This document shows positions 11,920-26,200 of a stretch of DNA of 64,000 nucleotides, in pieces; the first letter of the stretch is position 1, and each line of letters opens with the position of its first letter. Below the pieces are notes generated by a model, which saw only the letters and a list, made by a program, of their open reading frames with translations, had not been told where the DNA came from and made no database searches. The position numbers and the translations under genes were made by a program. Source of the DNA: Acanthopleura granulata (taxonomy: Eukaryota > Mollusca > Polyplacophora > Chitonida > Chitonidae); the NCBI GenBank assembly GCA_016165875.1, contig JABBOT010000005.1:29593943-29657942 (forward strand), read 5' to 3'.

Positions 11920-14900
11920 TCAGGCTTGTTCAAGTTCCACCAGGACACCATTACAGTCTTTTGGATGAAGAAACACTACAGGTTTTCCATGAGCTCCGAT
12001 TCTGGCATCCTTACTGAGCAGACGAATGTTTTTAGCCTTTAAGTCATCCATAGCTGTCTGGATATTTTCAACCTGTCAATATAAAAATAAAAATAAAAAT
12101 AAGGAATTAAAAATAAAGAAATAAATAAAAAGCCAGGAATACCAATGTGACAGTAATGCTTTTGTAATTCAATTTTTTTTTTTTCTCTTTTTCATGAAAA
12201 GGAATAATATTATCTTTAATATAATTTGGTATGAGCTACCTTGGAATTTCCTTTGAAGAAAAACCTTCAAAAACCAGTATTTCTTTTGATTTTTACCTGG
12301 ACAGAAGAGGCTTCATACTTATTCATAACACATACAGTAGGTAGTATGGACATTAGATGTATAGAGCAATTATATACACTACAGACCTCTAAACAGATAT
12401 GATGCATTCCTCCAGATTTGTTCTTCTCCAGGAAGTTAGCAATAGGGCTGTTCTCTCCTAGAGGGTGAAGGAGCTGTAACCAACAAAGAACACTAATCTG
12501 AATCTAAACCTATATGCAAATAAGTTCCATAAATCTAGTGTAACATGAAAACAGACATAACTTCTTTAGACAGCTTTTACCCTAAAAACCAAAGTAATGA
12601 GAAAATTACCATAATAATGATCTAAGATGTAAATTCAAAAAGGGGGCCTGTATTATACCTTTTTTGTTCACAAATTTGCTAAAGTTTACATGCTGCCATT
12701 TATGCCTAGGCTCTGTAGCCATTAACATATGCATGTCGACAATCATAAATGATACATATTCATGAAGTAATTGGTGATAAAGCATTCGGTGACTAGATGC
12801 ATATGTATTTCGCTCACCTCTATCTTGGTATCCCCCAGCTTAACAAACACTGTGTACACGCCATGTTCTGGCTGAGGCTGTCACAAAGCCAGGAAAATAT
12901 CATTTGTTATTCATGAAGTATATACATCTTTTCAAACGTTTTCAGACATCCATAAATTCAGAAAAAGAAACGTAACGATTTTATTACATTTACAATGCAT
13001 TACAACAAAAACCTCTCTGCTTACATCATTATGTATTGCTGCTTTCTTCATAATTTTATGCTTAAAGTCATGTTGCATATGCAGTCTGGTAATTCCTATT
13101 TGTACAAACATTGGACACTAAAATTACACCTTATGCATAATTTACAAAAAGATTTATTTATTTATTTACTTATTTGAATGCTACTTTATGCCATACTCAA
13201 GAATATTTCGCTCATACAACGGTAGCCAGCAATTTTTGGGGAGGAAACCTGGCAGAGCCCCAGGGAAAACCCCTGACCATCCCTAGGATGCTCTCCGACC
13301 TTCTTCCTATGTATGAGCGGTTTATAAAAGTAGTGTAAACTGTAAAAATAATACACACAGATCTGATAATAATATATCAACCATTATCTGAGAAAATCCT
13401 ACAGGTGTAAAAACTTAAATGGTTTACATGTATCTGAATATATGACTGCAGGACACCTGAGTGCCTGGGGTAAACCACTGCACAGTGGCATGTACCTGAC
13501 AAAGCCCTTGTTCAAAGCTACAGCTAGCTTGATTGATACATGGAACCTTACTGGTCATTAGGTAAAGCTCAATAAGGGACGCAATCAATGCTCAGCTACA
13601 AAATTTGAAAATTAGGGGCTTTTCTGGCCTATTTCTTTTTAGAAACTCTATTTGAACAAATCATAAAACTCGACATTTTTTCTCACTTTTTCATCACCAA
13701 TATAAGAAAGACTCAATTCATTTCATGAAAACTTAATACAAAATTTGTCCAAAACTCAATTTTCCGATATTTCTGAGAAAGTGGATAGAGAAAGCCCTGG
13801 AAAATAAGACAAAGATTCAGAAAACTAATTATAGGGAGCTGTAGTGAACTGATCATCAGATTTCTGTACTTTAAATTAAAGTCAGTATACACATTAGACC
13901 TAATGCCTGATAAGAATATGTGTTGTGTTCTCTTCACACATTTCACAACTCACATGTTTTTCGCTGACATTTGCCCCCATGACATCTCGATACAGAGTCA
14001 AGGCTTTGTCCAAGTCAGGCACGGCTATTGCCACATGGTTTATCTTCCCTACTTTCCAGGCAGCCTAGGCATAAAAACAAAGGAAAAAATCTGTATTACA
14101 GAACTTTGGACACATATTTATGTGTAATATATTTCTATTTCTGCAGCAGACAATGCTTCTAGTGTTACATTACGCCCATAATTGAAACAATGACCAGTGT
14201 TTGTTGTACAATGCTACAAAATAGGCTATAAACTTATCTGGAATTACCATGGCAAAATACATGTTGATGCTCAACTTTAGCACGTGTTACCATAATCTTT
14301 ATTATACAGTCAACATTCTAGTCTCAAGTAGGCCCTCCGTTAAGGTACATACCTGATTCTCTGCTATGTGGATCAGCCTTCGCTGCAAACCCTGTAATCA
14401 AACAAGACATTGTAACACAACCAAACAATGTTTTCACAAACTTTTTTCGACCGAACGAAGGAGATAATGATTACAAAGCATAGGGGGGCCACCATGTTCC
14501 GGCCTGGTTTATTGTTGGGGTAACATGAATTTTCTCACAAATCTTCTACTACTCAACTAGTCTTACACAAATGACTGCTCCCTTGATGCCTCTGGTGCCA
14601 GCCCCCCCCCCCCCCAGGCACGCCCACGAATAACTGTTATGAACTGTTCACTTCGGTTTTATTATAAAATGAAACGTATACGAATTGGAAAATCCCAGCC
14701 TTCTCATAAAACCCTCATAAAAAACGACAAGTAAAGCGGTGTATAACCTCATGGTCATGGCGACAACTGGGCACGGTCTAATCTTAACAGCCCATAGAAG
14801 TCAAGGACATTGAGGCACGACGTTAATTCCCCGGGTGTTCTGGGGTTTAATGTGCATACCACGTTTTTATACAAACTGTAAGAATCCATGTGACTAAAAT

Positions 14901-14976
14901 ATTCCACATTTTCCCTCTGTCTTACCGATCTAAACACAGTATTACACATTTTCCCCAAGCCTCTAACAGCTGCCAT
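11920..14976 (-). CDS. MCEE: Methylmalonyl-CoA epimerase, mitochondrial
   Basis: This enzyme interconverts (2R)- and (2S)-methylmalonyl-CoA in mitochondria, on the route from propionyl-CoA to succinyl-CoA. Six exons on the minus strand join in phase 0: 14926-14976, 14353-14391, 13954-14064, 12818-12877, 12387-12473 and 11920-12072, giving 166 residues, close to the roughly 176 of the human enzyme. All introns are GT-AG. Residues 1 to about 30 are basic and Ser-rich without acids near the start, as expected for a mitochondrial presequence (MAAVRGLGKMCNTVFRS). The vicinal-oxygen-chelate fold is recognised by INHVAIAVPD (His40), GGMHHICLE (His111/His112), GAHGKPVVFLHPKDC and the C-terminal VLVELEQA (Glu162). 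His40, His112 and Glu162 match the family metal ligands. The start was chosen at ATG 14,976; an upstream TTG in frame is not credible. The gene looks complete and intact. Confidence 0.96.
13150..13320 (-). mobile_element. SINE copy inside MCEE intron
   Basis: A tail of TTTATT units is followed by TTATGCCATACTCAAGAATA, then GGGAGGAAACCTGGCAGAGC and CCTGACCATCCC. It lies in the intron between the 111-nt and 60-nt MCEE exons, in the same orientation as the gene, well away from the splice sites. Confidence 0.82.
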
Positions 14977-17246
14977 CCTTGCCCGCAAGGTCGGTTAGAG
15001 TGGTCTCCCCCTTGATCGTGTACCCATGTTGGGGGCGAGCAAGGCGTTGTTGGCGGAACAATTGTGTCAAGTTGTGATTATGGATTTACATATAGACTAA
15101 CTGATGATATCAGTCAGGACAAATCACAAGATAGAAAATAAAGAAAAAATAAGTAGGTGGGGAGGGAGAAATAAAAAAAGAAAGAAAAGGAAACTGGTAG
15201 GCCTATATCCAGGTATGAGAAAAAAATATCCAGCTTTAATTCCAAATTTAAGCGGGTCGTCCTTTTCCTTAGCAATTAAAGGCTAAATTCATTTTCTAAA
15301 TTTTGCCAGGAGAAAACAAATTGCAAACACATGTAGACCTACACCTGCATGTACATAAACATTTTACAGTCTATGCCGCCCTCCTTGACGGAGCTAGAAG
15401 TGCAAAGTGAAAAGACAGACATGTTGAGCGGTTCCAGTTCAGTGTGACAAGAAACTGTATGGTAACATAAGGCGGATTTCAGGTGGAAACGGGGTAGGCC
15501 TATGTATCTCGCGTTTAGCAGAAATGCTATCAGTTTTTGGAAGCCGTGGTGAATAATGATTTGTATACCTTACAAGGCGACGCATGGCACAGTTTTGAAG
15601 CCAGGCGTTTTATGGAACTATAGGACTCTAGTAGGTCATTGCTTTCTTTCCATATGTCTAATGTTTAGGTAAGGATTCGTGTCTAAGCAGCTAAGTCAAC
15701 CGCCCAATTTCGTTAACTGTCACTCTATTACCATATTAAAGGTATAACTTCACGTTTGTATCTAGAAATGCTCATTGCTGATGCCCAAGTAGCGTACTTC
15801 TACGTTCATAGGTCCAGCCCACATGGGCGTTTTCGTGTCCATTGAGGTCGCAGGCTCGAATGCAGCTCTCGTCGGTTCGCCTGTGACTTTCATTTAAGAT
15901 TTTTTGCATGTCCTCGTTCGGCAATTAAAGGCGATGGTATGTTATCGGAGTAGTTCTGGTCCCACCAACTCAAGTAGTACCTTCCATGCACCCGTAAGCT
16001 ATATACTGTAGGCTATATATGCAGCCTATAATAGGATATGCAGTTCGTGGCGCATTATATCATATACATTTATTAAACTTGTGATGAGGTTTTCATTTGT
16101 GGCGATGTGGTGTGTGTGTTTGTGTGTGGGAGGGGTGGGCGTGGGTGAGGTCTGTTGTGTGCAGTATGTCTACTAAATAACAGTTCACTGATGTTTCAAT
16201 AGAACTACGCAAATTTTCGTCACAGAAAAAGTTATAGCCATAACTACAAGTATATGTACATTTACGTACTAAACTTGCTTCTCATATGTATCAGGTCCAG
16301 CTGACAATTTCCTCTCCCTGCAAGGTAACGCAAGTTTACTACATACCGAGGCTATTTCAGATAATGTTTGCGGACATTGTCTTTAATTTAAAGAGAAGAA
16401 ATCAAGTCTTACCACAAGTATACGGTTTTGTTATAGAGGGTACATATTCAGATTCTAACGCAGGTGGAGTTACATGTATGCAGTCAAACCCGTCCGTCCA
16501 TCAGACCTGTTAACGCGTGATCCGCTGCCACCCACAAAGTACGCCACTTTTGTCTCCAAATAGCGGCCCACAAAGCAACCGTTAATCCTTTCATCTCCAC
16601 ACAATCTGCTTATTGCTCCCTTGTATGACAAATAGCTGGCCATAATCTCTCTGACTAATCTGTTCATTTCACAACGTCTCTCGGAGAAAAAGCTGGAGCA
16701 ATAACGTCTCGCTGGTTGGTGTCCAGAGAATAGGCAGGGGCGAATAGCCAAGGAACAGGATTAGTGTGCCTTCTATACCGTTTTACGCTGCGTGGGGTCT
16801 GAGATTCTCCGCTCTGCCACCCCGTCATGCGTGTACATTACCTGTTGTGACCGGGGATCCCGGTCAAAAACCCCTTGAGAGGAAATTACAAAGAATAAAG
16901 GAATGTACGAGTTCGGACACACCGCAAGGACAAATGAAGACGCCATGTCGAATCAAGATAGCTTCCTATTGGACTGTCAAATAAGTCGACAGCCATGTCA
17001 TATGGAGTGGATAATAGAAACAGGTATAGTCATATGCATATACACGTCCAAATCGGCCAAGTCTTGATAGAAAAAGTTAGACGTAACTTTTAAAGCAAAG
17101 AGCCACATTACGCCGTTTGTGGCCTTATTGTTGACCAGTTTCACTGCCAGTATCGTCTTGCATCGCGTTACACAGTAATCTAATACTGTCCTTCCCGCGG
17201 AAACAGTTGTAATATTTTGAAAACATCTCGATTCCACTTATCTATA
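14977..17246. promoter_or_regulatory. Divergent spacer between MCEE and channel A
   Basis: This 2.27 kb spacer lies between the MCEE start codon (minus) and the channel A start codon (plus), so it should contain both promoters. I see no supported exon and no clear TATA box tied to either start. A GC-richer patch near 15,000-15,060 directly upstream of MCEE fits a housekeeping-type promoter. A GT-rich tract lies near 16,105-16,150. Confidence 0.5.
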
Positions 17247-20200
17247 ATGGAAGATGGAGAGGAACACTGGCAAGACAAGTGTGAGCGCTACATTTCGGGT
17301 ATAAGACACAAAAAGTCTGCCAGCTGTAACGCAAAGTCAACGAACTGGAAGGAAGATGGCCGTCTAGCGGAAATGGGTAAGGACGATCACACTGGTACAC
17401 ATATGGAAACTAGTGTCGGAAGCAAGTTAGGTCAAAGTATGGCGCTCCGTGTTAGCTTACATGGCTTTCCATTCGTTGTTATGAACAGCAGTTCATGCAG
17501 TAAATTCGTGTGGACTGTTGTAACTCTAACGGGATGCGGAACTTTTGCTTTTATGGGGTATATATTCATCTCGCAATATATCCTGCAGAAACATACCGCA
17601 GTGTTTTCATATGGCAGAAATGATCAGCACTTCCCTGCCGTCACCGTGTGCAATGTTAATATTCTCCGGAAGTCCCTCCTCTCCGGCACTGTGTATGAAA
17701 ATCTTACAGACCTGGATAACAAGCCACCCGAGCCTAGTCCAGAACTCAAACCGCCCGAGTCTCAAGTAGCCAATACTTTGACTTACTCAAACCCCAATCT
17801 CTACAACTTTACGCTGCAAATGGGTGTTGACAATATCAGCGAGCTGATATCAAAGCTGTCTGAGAACTTCCAGAGTGTGAACACAGATTGGATGGAATTG
17901 TACAAACTCTCAGCACACACTGGGTTCACCGAGCTAAGGGACGCTGTCCGCCCCACACCATCACACCTGAAAAGCCTTGGTCACCACCCACTTGATACGC
18001 TGGCGTGGGGACATTTTGAGGAGGACTTACTGAAAGAAAGGTATTTTGCGTGCATAAGACAAAGATTTTACCCCCGCAGGAATCAATGATGTACATGTAT
18101 CAGCAAAATATATACCCTGAGTGTCTCTGGGGCTTGACTCAGTACTTTACTAACACTAAAGTACAAAGTCAAGCCACAGAGGCGAGCAGGGTCTAAAATA
18201 TAGGCCTATATGACATTTAATTAGCATTAACTGCATGATTTCTTGCTCTACGAGTGCATTGAAGCCCGCCGCTTATGCTCAGCACAGACATGGTTGTCCA
18301 TGGATCATGCTGGTTCAATCTCGGCCATGTCAGTGAACTGGCCTTGAGAAGAAACTGCCTGAGATTACATTGTTCCTGATCGACAATGCAGACTAAGCGA
18401 CCTTACTTTACGCAAAATCCGCGTGTCATATGCGGGAAAAGTGTTCAGCTATACTCCTCAAAGGTCGGTGGTTTACTAAGAGCACTCCAGTTTTGTCCAC
18501 GAATGAAATATTGTTGAGTACAGTGCTTAACTACGATCAGTCGGTTAGTCAGACTGAGGTATACAGCACTCTTCAAGTGCCTGCGGCTGTAGATGTTAGG
18601 CATTGATTTGCCAAGAGAAGGTTAAAATCCTGGCTGTACCATAAAGAGAGACATAATTTATTTCACTCAGCTTTATTAAGGGAATTAATCATTGTTTCCT
18701 CTCGTTACATATACATGTACACGCTTGTGTATTACACAGACAATGTCGTGTTGTGCATACCCCATGGAATAGCTCACATGACGAACGGGCGTCAGAAGAA
18801 GAATGAACGTGATCAAATTGTGGTCTTAAATTTAGGAATTTATAAATAAATTCGCTAACTTTGTTCACCCGTCCTTGTATTTTATGAAATATTACATACA
18901 TCTTGCAGCAAAAGGCAACGTAAGAGTTAAAAATAAAATTACATTTGTTCAAAAGTACAAGCAATATTAAACTCTCAGTCAATGTATGGAATTGTAGGTA
19001 CATGTAAGACTACAGGAGAGAACCGTACATACAGGACTATGTCTCTGTCAATGTCTCTTACAGACGACAAATACTTAATGAATCATATTCACCTTTCGTG
19101 TATATTTGATCCTTTATCTCCGTTATTGTCTTTTACAGACAACAAATATCTAATGAATCATACTCACCTTTCATGCTTATTTGATCATTTTATTATTGAT
19201 ATCTTTTAAGGCCTGTTCATTCTTACTTTAAACTCGTTTGAAGACTTGCTATCGGGAAAGAAAATATAAAAGTTGATGTAATCACCAGTAGAAAGGTATT
19301 TAAAACGGTGTCGCAAGGAAAACTTTTCTTTTCATGGATTTATTTCACTGTATTTAACAGTGTCCGGTTTGTGGATTGTAAGGTGAGCTTGATGGAACCT
19401 CCTGACATGGTGTGTCAACAATGATGTCACACAAGTTTTTCTACACCTTCATGTTCAAATTAGAATAAAAATCTTTTAAATGTGATTTGTGTATTTTGTG
19501 TCTGTCAACAAAAAGGGGGATCTGATATTATATGCCCTTTTCAAAGCAAGAAAAATTGGGGAAAAATCATTAGTGACGCACATTACTGATATGGACCCTG
19601 CATGAAAGCCATTTTATAATTCAAACACTTCCAGAACTGCATTTAATTCAGTGAAAAACGTGCATATAAAACAAGGCAGTTTTAGATGAAGTGTTACGTT
19701 ACCTTACTTCATTTAATGCTTTCTTTACCTCTAAAGCAATTCTTTGTTGACTACTAAATCTTATCCAAACAATAGGTTTATTACAATCAAAGGTTTGATG
19801 AATAAAATGCGTACACGCGTGGCGTGTAGTTTGCCTCTGTAAGCCTTAGTCTGCCCACGGACACGCTGATTTAATGGTCCCTCCCAAGCGAGGTAACACG
19901 GTCTGAGGTCTTACGGGCATTTTCTGTAGGTAATTCTTTCCTTAATTGAGATATTCGCGTTCTGTTTCATTAACCAGCTGGTCTTTGTAAGGTGTTTCAC
20001 ATTTTGGCTTGGTTACGGCCTATCTTGGGAACACGTGACACATTTGCTAAGGCAGATATGAACATAAGTCCTTGTACATGTTTGGATAAATGATAATAGT
20101 TCGGAAACTTTATGTGTAATCAATTTGTATATTTTCAATTTTAGTGATGTAAAAGAAACAATTCACCACAAATACGGCCGATGTGTTTCAATTACGAATT

Positions 20201-23200
20201 CAGAAAAGACAGCCAGTAAATCAAGAGGTAAGGACATCAGGCCATGCACAATCTACAAAACTGATGAATAAAGACATCGACAGTGATTTAAATGCATATA
20301 TTGGTAAACTTATTCAGACTGTTTTAGTGCGAATGATGATTGTTCAACCGTGGGGTTGAAATGTTTATTTGCTTGGATAGGTAATATACGAGTGATAATT
20401 ACGGATATTTGCTTGAATATCTGAGATGTGAGTGATAACTACGGAAATATACATCTACATGTATCTACTTGTATGTCTATTGGCCTGAAAGGAATCGTTC
20501 ACAAGCTATGCCGCTTTGATAAAAACGTGAAGAAATTCATGCTTTGCTCTCCTGATTCATTCATGTTTCAACAGAGGGCTATGCTTTCCAAACGTCATTT
20601 AAACCCATACTGAGTGGCATGAGGGTCTAATATGGCGGAGTCAGCGTTTGCAATGACTTCATAGTCCTTTGCATTGCAAAGCACCTCTTGAGAAATCAAA
20701 GGTTCCACTGCAATTCTTCGGCCATCTAATCGGCCAGTGTGAAAGACCAGAACAAAGATCAAGGAGTCAAAGCCTTTTTCAGATTGCAAAATCGTTTGTT
20801 GCTGTTTTATTACAGATATCCTGACACTCGTTCTAAACCTACAGGCAGATGAGTACTTAAGGTTTTTGTACCCTTCTGTTGGAGCCTTCGTTTTCACCCA
20901 CGAAGTAGACGACGCTATCTCAGAATTATCTCCATTAATTGTTTCACCAGGAGAATGGACTACTCTTCGAGTCCGACGGGTAATTATTAGAACTGTTGAA
21001 CTATGAGAAGTTGAGCTCTATTTTGTCAAAATGGGGGAAATTTTCCACGGCACAAAGAATTAAAGTAAGCCAAACAGCTCTAGTTTCTCATATTTAAGAG
21101 TGACACCTAAACTGGTGTGTTTCAGTACCCTAGATATCCAGATGGTTTATGATGTCAGCGTTCAGTGCGTACAGCTCAGATATGTGAAAGATAAGTTTTT
21201 AATAGGGCAGGCGACATACGTAGCTTCAGATTGGTGTTTAACACAGTTTTGTTCGCCTAAAACTTACGTACCATTAACTTAACAACGACGCCAAATGTTT
21301 TTGCAGAGGTTTAATACAGCTGTTTTAATGATTATATGATTTGCTTTCTTCAGCAAGAAATCCGAAAACCGTCTCCGTGCAAGTACGAGGCGGGATATGC
21401 ACTACAGGTTTGTGAAAGTTTATGACCAAGGAGGCACGTTTACCACCTAGCAATCAGCTATACTCTCTGCCAGAATCGCTTTTCTCAAGTGCTCCGTAAC
21501 TCCACGTTCTCCACTACCAATCGATGTCTTGGATATAGTAAACACCTTAAGCGTGTTTTCGAAGCGAGGACTTCGTTGCCTTGGGTGAAAGCATTATTAT
21601 CCAAAAGCCTGTTGCTTGTTGTTGTTTGTTTTATAAGAGAATTTCATATCATTGAAATATGAAGTCATACTGTCGTGAGATCATATGGCTCCAGGAGATA
21701 ATTTAAAAGTAAATTTCTTTTATTGAGATTATGTTTTACTAAACACTGAAAACGCTTTCAAACCTGGGAGCGCCAGGAGCTCAGTTAAGCCGATCAAATG
21801 TTAAGTAAGTGTTGTAACTGTCCTTTAAAATACACTGAACTCATAACCCAGCGGGCCTCTCGTAATTTGAATAATTATGACGTCATGCAATGGGGTGTTC
21901 GCCAGGAAAACAATATTATGGAAAGAGTTCTTCCTTATGAATTACAAAAAGTATTCTAACTACAATTTCCTTGCAAAGATAGGGACATCCAACATATCAA
22001 TGTGTAGAGTTTGTAGTGGTAAGCGTTACTGACTACAGTCATTTTTCTAAGTTACTCTAAGTTATTTTATACAGAAGTAAATTTTGGCCACAAATTAAAA
22101 GAATGTATTACTTGTCAAATTATTCTTTGTTTATATTTAGAAAAGCTGTCGTTAATGGTCGTTCATTTTCATAAGATAATGCAACGATGAATTGATATAT
22201 GCATGGTTTTACTGTTCGTTTCTCTCTCAGAATTGTAGATTAGCCTGTTTCCACCGCCACGTGCGCTCACTATGTGGATGCAGCCATGACTTTGATGACC
22301 AAACCGGCAGACGGTGTGCTACCAGAAACAGAGACGACTGTGAGTGTGTTTATTTAACTTGTGTAGATCCTCTGGGAAATATATATTTATGAAATGTAAA
22401 AACCAAATGAAAGTTATTTTTACAAATTTTTGAGCTTTTATAGTTTTCTATAAGGAATGTGCTTGTATTTTTGTTTATGAATGCATGTTTGCATACATAA
22501 GTATGTTGTCTAATTTTTGACAATTTCGTGGTTTCTTTATTTCCCAGAACACAAAAGAATACAAAAATGTAAACATGCGATAAGACGCGAATGCGAAAAT
22601 GCAAAAATAAGAAAACAAGAAAACAAGCAAAAATAAGAAAACAAGAAATTTTATGCTTCACTCAAACAGTCTTGCGCATGCACATGCGAGAATGACATCA
22701 TCTGACATATCGATTGTGAAAGCGGTCGGCACTGGCGTGATGTGCATGGGTGAAGTATAAAATTTCTTAATTTCGTATTTTCGCGATGTCATGTGTTTGT
22801 GTTCTTACGATTTCCCCCTGTGGTTTTATGATGTTGTCGGCCTGTCAGTGGCACAAACCAGCATCAAGTCAAAGTTTTTTTATTCTTTTATTTTCTTATT
22901 TTCACATTAATAGGACTGAATTAAAAATCTGATTAATTAATTCTCAAATGAATTAACTTTCTTAATTTCATATTTTCCCATTTTTACATTCTTGTGCTTT
23001 CGCATTATGGTGTTTTGGCGATTTCGTGTCTTGTCGTTTTCGTGATCTTATTCTCTTATTTTCGTAATTTCGCACTGGCATCAACAAGCCTGAAAAGAGA
23101 AAACACGAAATAGCACAAAACCATACATAAGAGCCTAAAAAATATATATCGCTTTCTCTTGTGTTGCATACAAATTATGACCTCAAGTTCAATCCCATGC

Positions 23201-26200
23201 ACGGTTCTCGTTTCACCGCGGCGTGTAAAATCAAGCACGTACGTTCTAGCATATTTGCTTGGTTTTTATATTTATTCACAGATATTTGCACAGGAGTGGT
23301 GAGCTCCCTCCAAAAGACGAATAACCTGGTGTGTGAATGTCCGGAAAATTGTCGGTGAGTGTCAGCGAACAATCCACCCACATTTGTTAGACGGAATAAG
23401 GTCCACACCCAAAACAACACTATCTGCTTTATCCGTCGACCTGCTTCTGTAGATTGACTTATGAAATTATTTCACTGTGACGACTGTCATGCTGCCACTA
23501 TTTCATTACTGCTTGTCTTTTCAGAGAGATTGTCTACAAAGCTGTGCCCTCCAGATTGAAGTGGCCGTCAGAGAAGTCTATGGTACGTTAATTTCAACAT
23601 CTACATTCTACATGCCTTTGTCAGCTTTTGGCCATATTGTACAAGGTTTCCTTGATTTTAATTAGCATTAAAATACTTTACTCATAACTTATAATACTTG
23701 ACACTTCCGCTTTGACTGTTTGTGTGATCTGGGTGGTAATACACTGTCAACGACGCTCAGGTGATATTTTGCCCAGGGAATCAGACGTTCGTTGAAGACC
23801 ACTTGTCTTCCACAAATCTGACGTGCGTATCTGTACGTCACATATGGGAAAGTTCGTCCTTAAATTCCCAGAAGTTGGAGGTTTTTACTCCGGGCATCTT
23901 GGTTTCGTTCAGCCATAAACATGACGGACGAGGAGTAAGTGCAACATGTTTTAGTGTGGATTTAAACAACAGTCAAGTAAATACTTAAATAGATCTAAAT
24001 GTAGATGGGGGGCCGGGGTATCACAATAGGTGTAGTTTGCAAACACGATAGTCCATGACGACAGCAGTCAACTCTCTCCTTCATATGTTCTCAGGCTCAC
24101 TTTAAAACTGAGATGACGTCACACGGGTTTAGATGGAACCAAGCCGTAATAAGGTAAGTATGGTCAAAAAAACATCTGTTCCACGTTAAAGTAGATGTAC
24201 CTCGTCACAGGAAACACGCCAGAATGGAAAACTCGTAAAACTGCTTCCCGCCTTTAATGAATGGTTCCAAAGCCGTGTGCTCCTTTGTTCTGTCTTGCAT
24301 TACCTCACACTTCTATGTGCATGTGTGCTACCTAAGTAGTACGCAAACATCTCAGCGTCACAGCAGAAAACGATGTGTTTCTCTGCAAACTGGACCCTTT
24401 CACGTAGTCCGCCAGAGTCTCCCCATTATGATAGCATTGCAGGCAAATGTCCTAGACCCTTTCTTGTCTTTTCTACAAGTACTGCGACTCGCCAGATGTG
24501 TTTATGGTTCGAAAATATTAAGCTGTTTTCAACTGGGCTTTATATTTTAATGACACATGTTTTCCTTGTACCTAATACTGAAAAAACTATAAATATGTTA
24601 AAACTTTAATTTATTCTTTGATCATTTTTAAGGTGTTATAGAGGCTTGCGTGTGATGTTGTTTATCACGAGTAACTTCTCTTACAATTTGACAGGAGAAT
24701 CACATTAAGGTCAACAAAATAATGCCCTTCCCAGAACCAAAAAAACTGGGAATTTCGTAAGCCCCTCCCCGCCTTCACCGTCCATAGCAGTGTACTTCCT
24801 TGTTCTTTCTTGGATTATGTCACACTTCTAGGATTGGGGTTAGGATTGGTTTGTAATGGTGTTGTCTGTCGCAACAGGGCGATGCACGCCAGGCAGTACT
24901 TGTTGATGAATAAGTATTAAAAACATAAAAAAAAAATATTTATTTACGCACATATAATTATGTATCAATGTATTTATATACTCTACTATGGCTTATTTAC
25001 TACACTACATGGGAGTAGCTATTTAGTGGGATGTCTAGAATCTATGGCATCGAATTAGAAAATTAGCTACAGCCTGCAATATCCTGTTATGATGTGTCGT
25101 ATAGCTCAGGAGCCCGCTTTAGGAAGATAGTGTAACGCTAAACGTCAAAGGTAACTACCATGGCGACGTGTCTCTACAGCATGTGTTGTCATTACAGTTA
25201 CGTTTGACATAACTTACACCCTGTTTGTAAAACGGGCGCCAGTACGGTAACTTCATTAATACGACGTATGCCGAGAGGGCGAAGTTCTGCGTACATACTG
25301 TGCAGGGGATGGATATACATGGCGAAGACAATGGAACATAACGTGGAGGATACTGTCCTAAATATTCCTCGCAGAGTCCTGTATCGTGGAGACCAAATGC
25401 GGACAGGCAGAGACTGGTTGGAAGGTGCATGTGTGCTCAGAAAGCACGTAGGTAGTACTTATTACACAAACACTACAACATCACCGCAGAAAAGGGTGCG
25501 TTTGGACCCGTCCGTGTACCCCCTCCCCCTCCCCCACCAGAGCCTCCCGTTACGCGTAAACTGTGCCTAAGTTCACTTTTTGTCCAGAACTATCTCCAAC
25601 GCAAATACATGTGGCCTTGTAAAATATTATCTCCGGACAAGTATGTGTAGTTATCGTGGTTAATTACATTCTCTCTTATGTTTTAATAATGTCTTTTGCT
25701 GCAGACAGAATATTGCTCGGGTGACGATCAGTTTGGACAGATCCTTCACTGAGAACATTGAAATTACACCCGAAATATCCGTAAGTGTGACAGTTTGCTT
25801 AAGTTTCTTGGATCTTCCATTTATGTTTCCTTTTTACTCGATTATCACGTTATGCCTTACAGGGCATTTTCCATGGAAAACAGACACGGGGAGTGTGCTC
25901 CTGATATGTATGGCCGTTAGATTCTGTAATTACAGCCTTGGTCTTAGATAGAATTATAGTTACAGAGCTCGAGAATCAGTCATGGTCTGCAGAATCAACC
26001 GACGCCCAAGCACTGGATAATCGTTGAGTCCACTGATTGGATTGCTTGACTGATTGTTCTACGTTGTTCAAGGAAATCCTCAAGGCTTTTCATTCATTTA
26101 ATGAGAGAGTTTGGGCAGGTGAGTGTGACAAGGCTTTTGATTGGTCATGGGCAGGAGAGTGTGACGAGACTTTTGAACGGTCATGGGCAGGAGAGTGTGA

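Noticed and set aside
22300..23100. A regularly spaced repeat array (CRISPR-like) in the low-complexity TTTCG/AAGAAAAC stretch
   Set aside because: The motifs have no fixed repeat or spacer length, and the host is a eukaryote; it is a simple-sequence tract.
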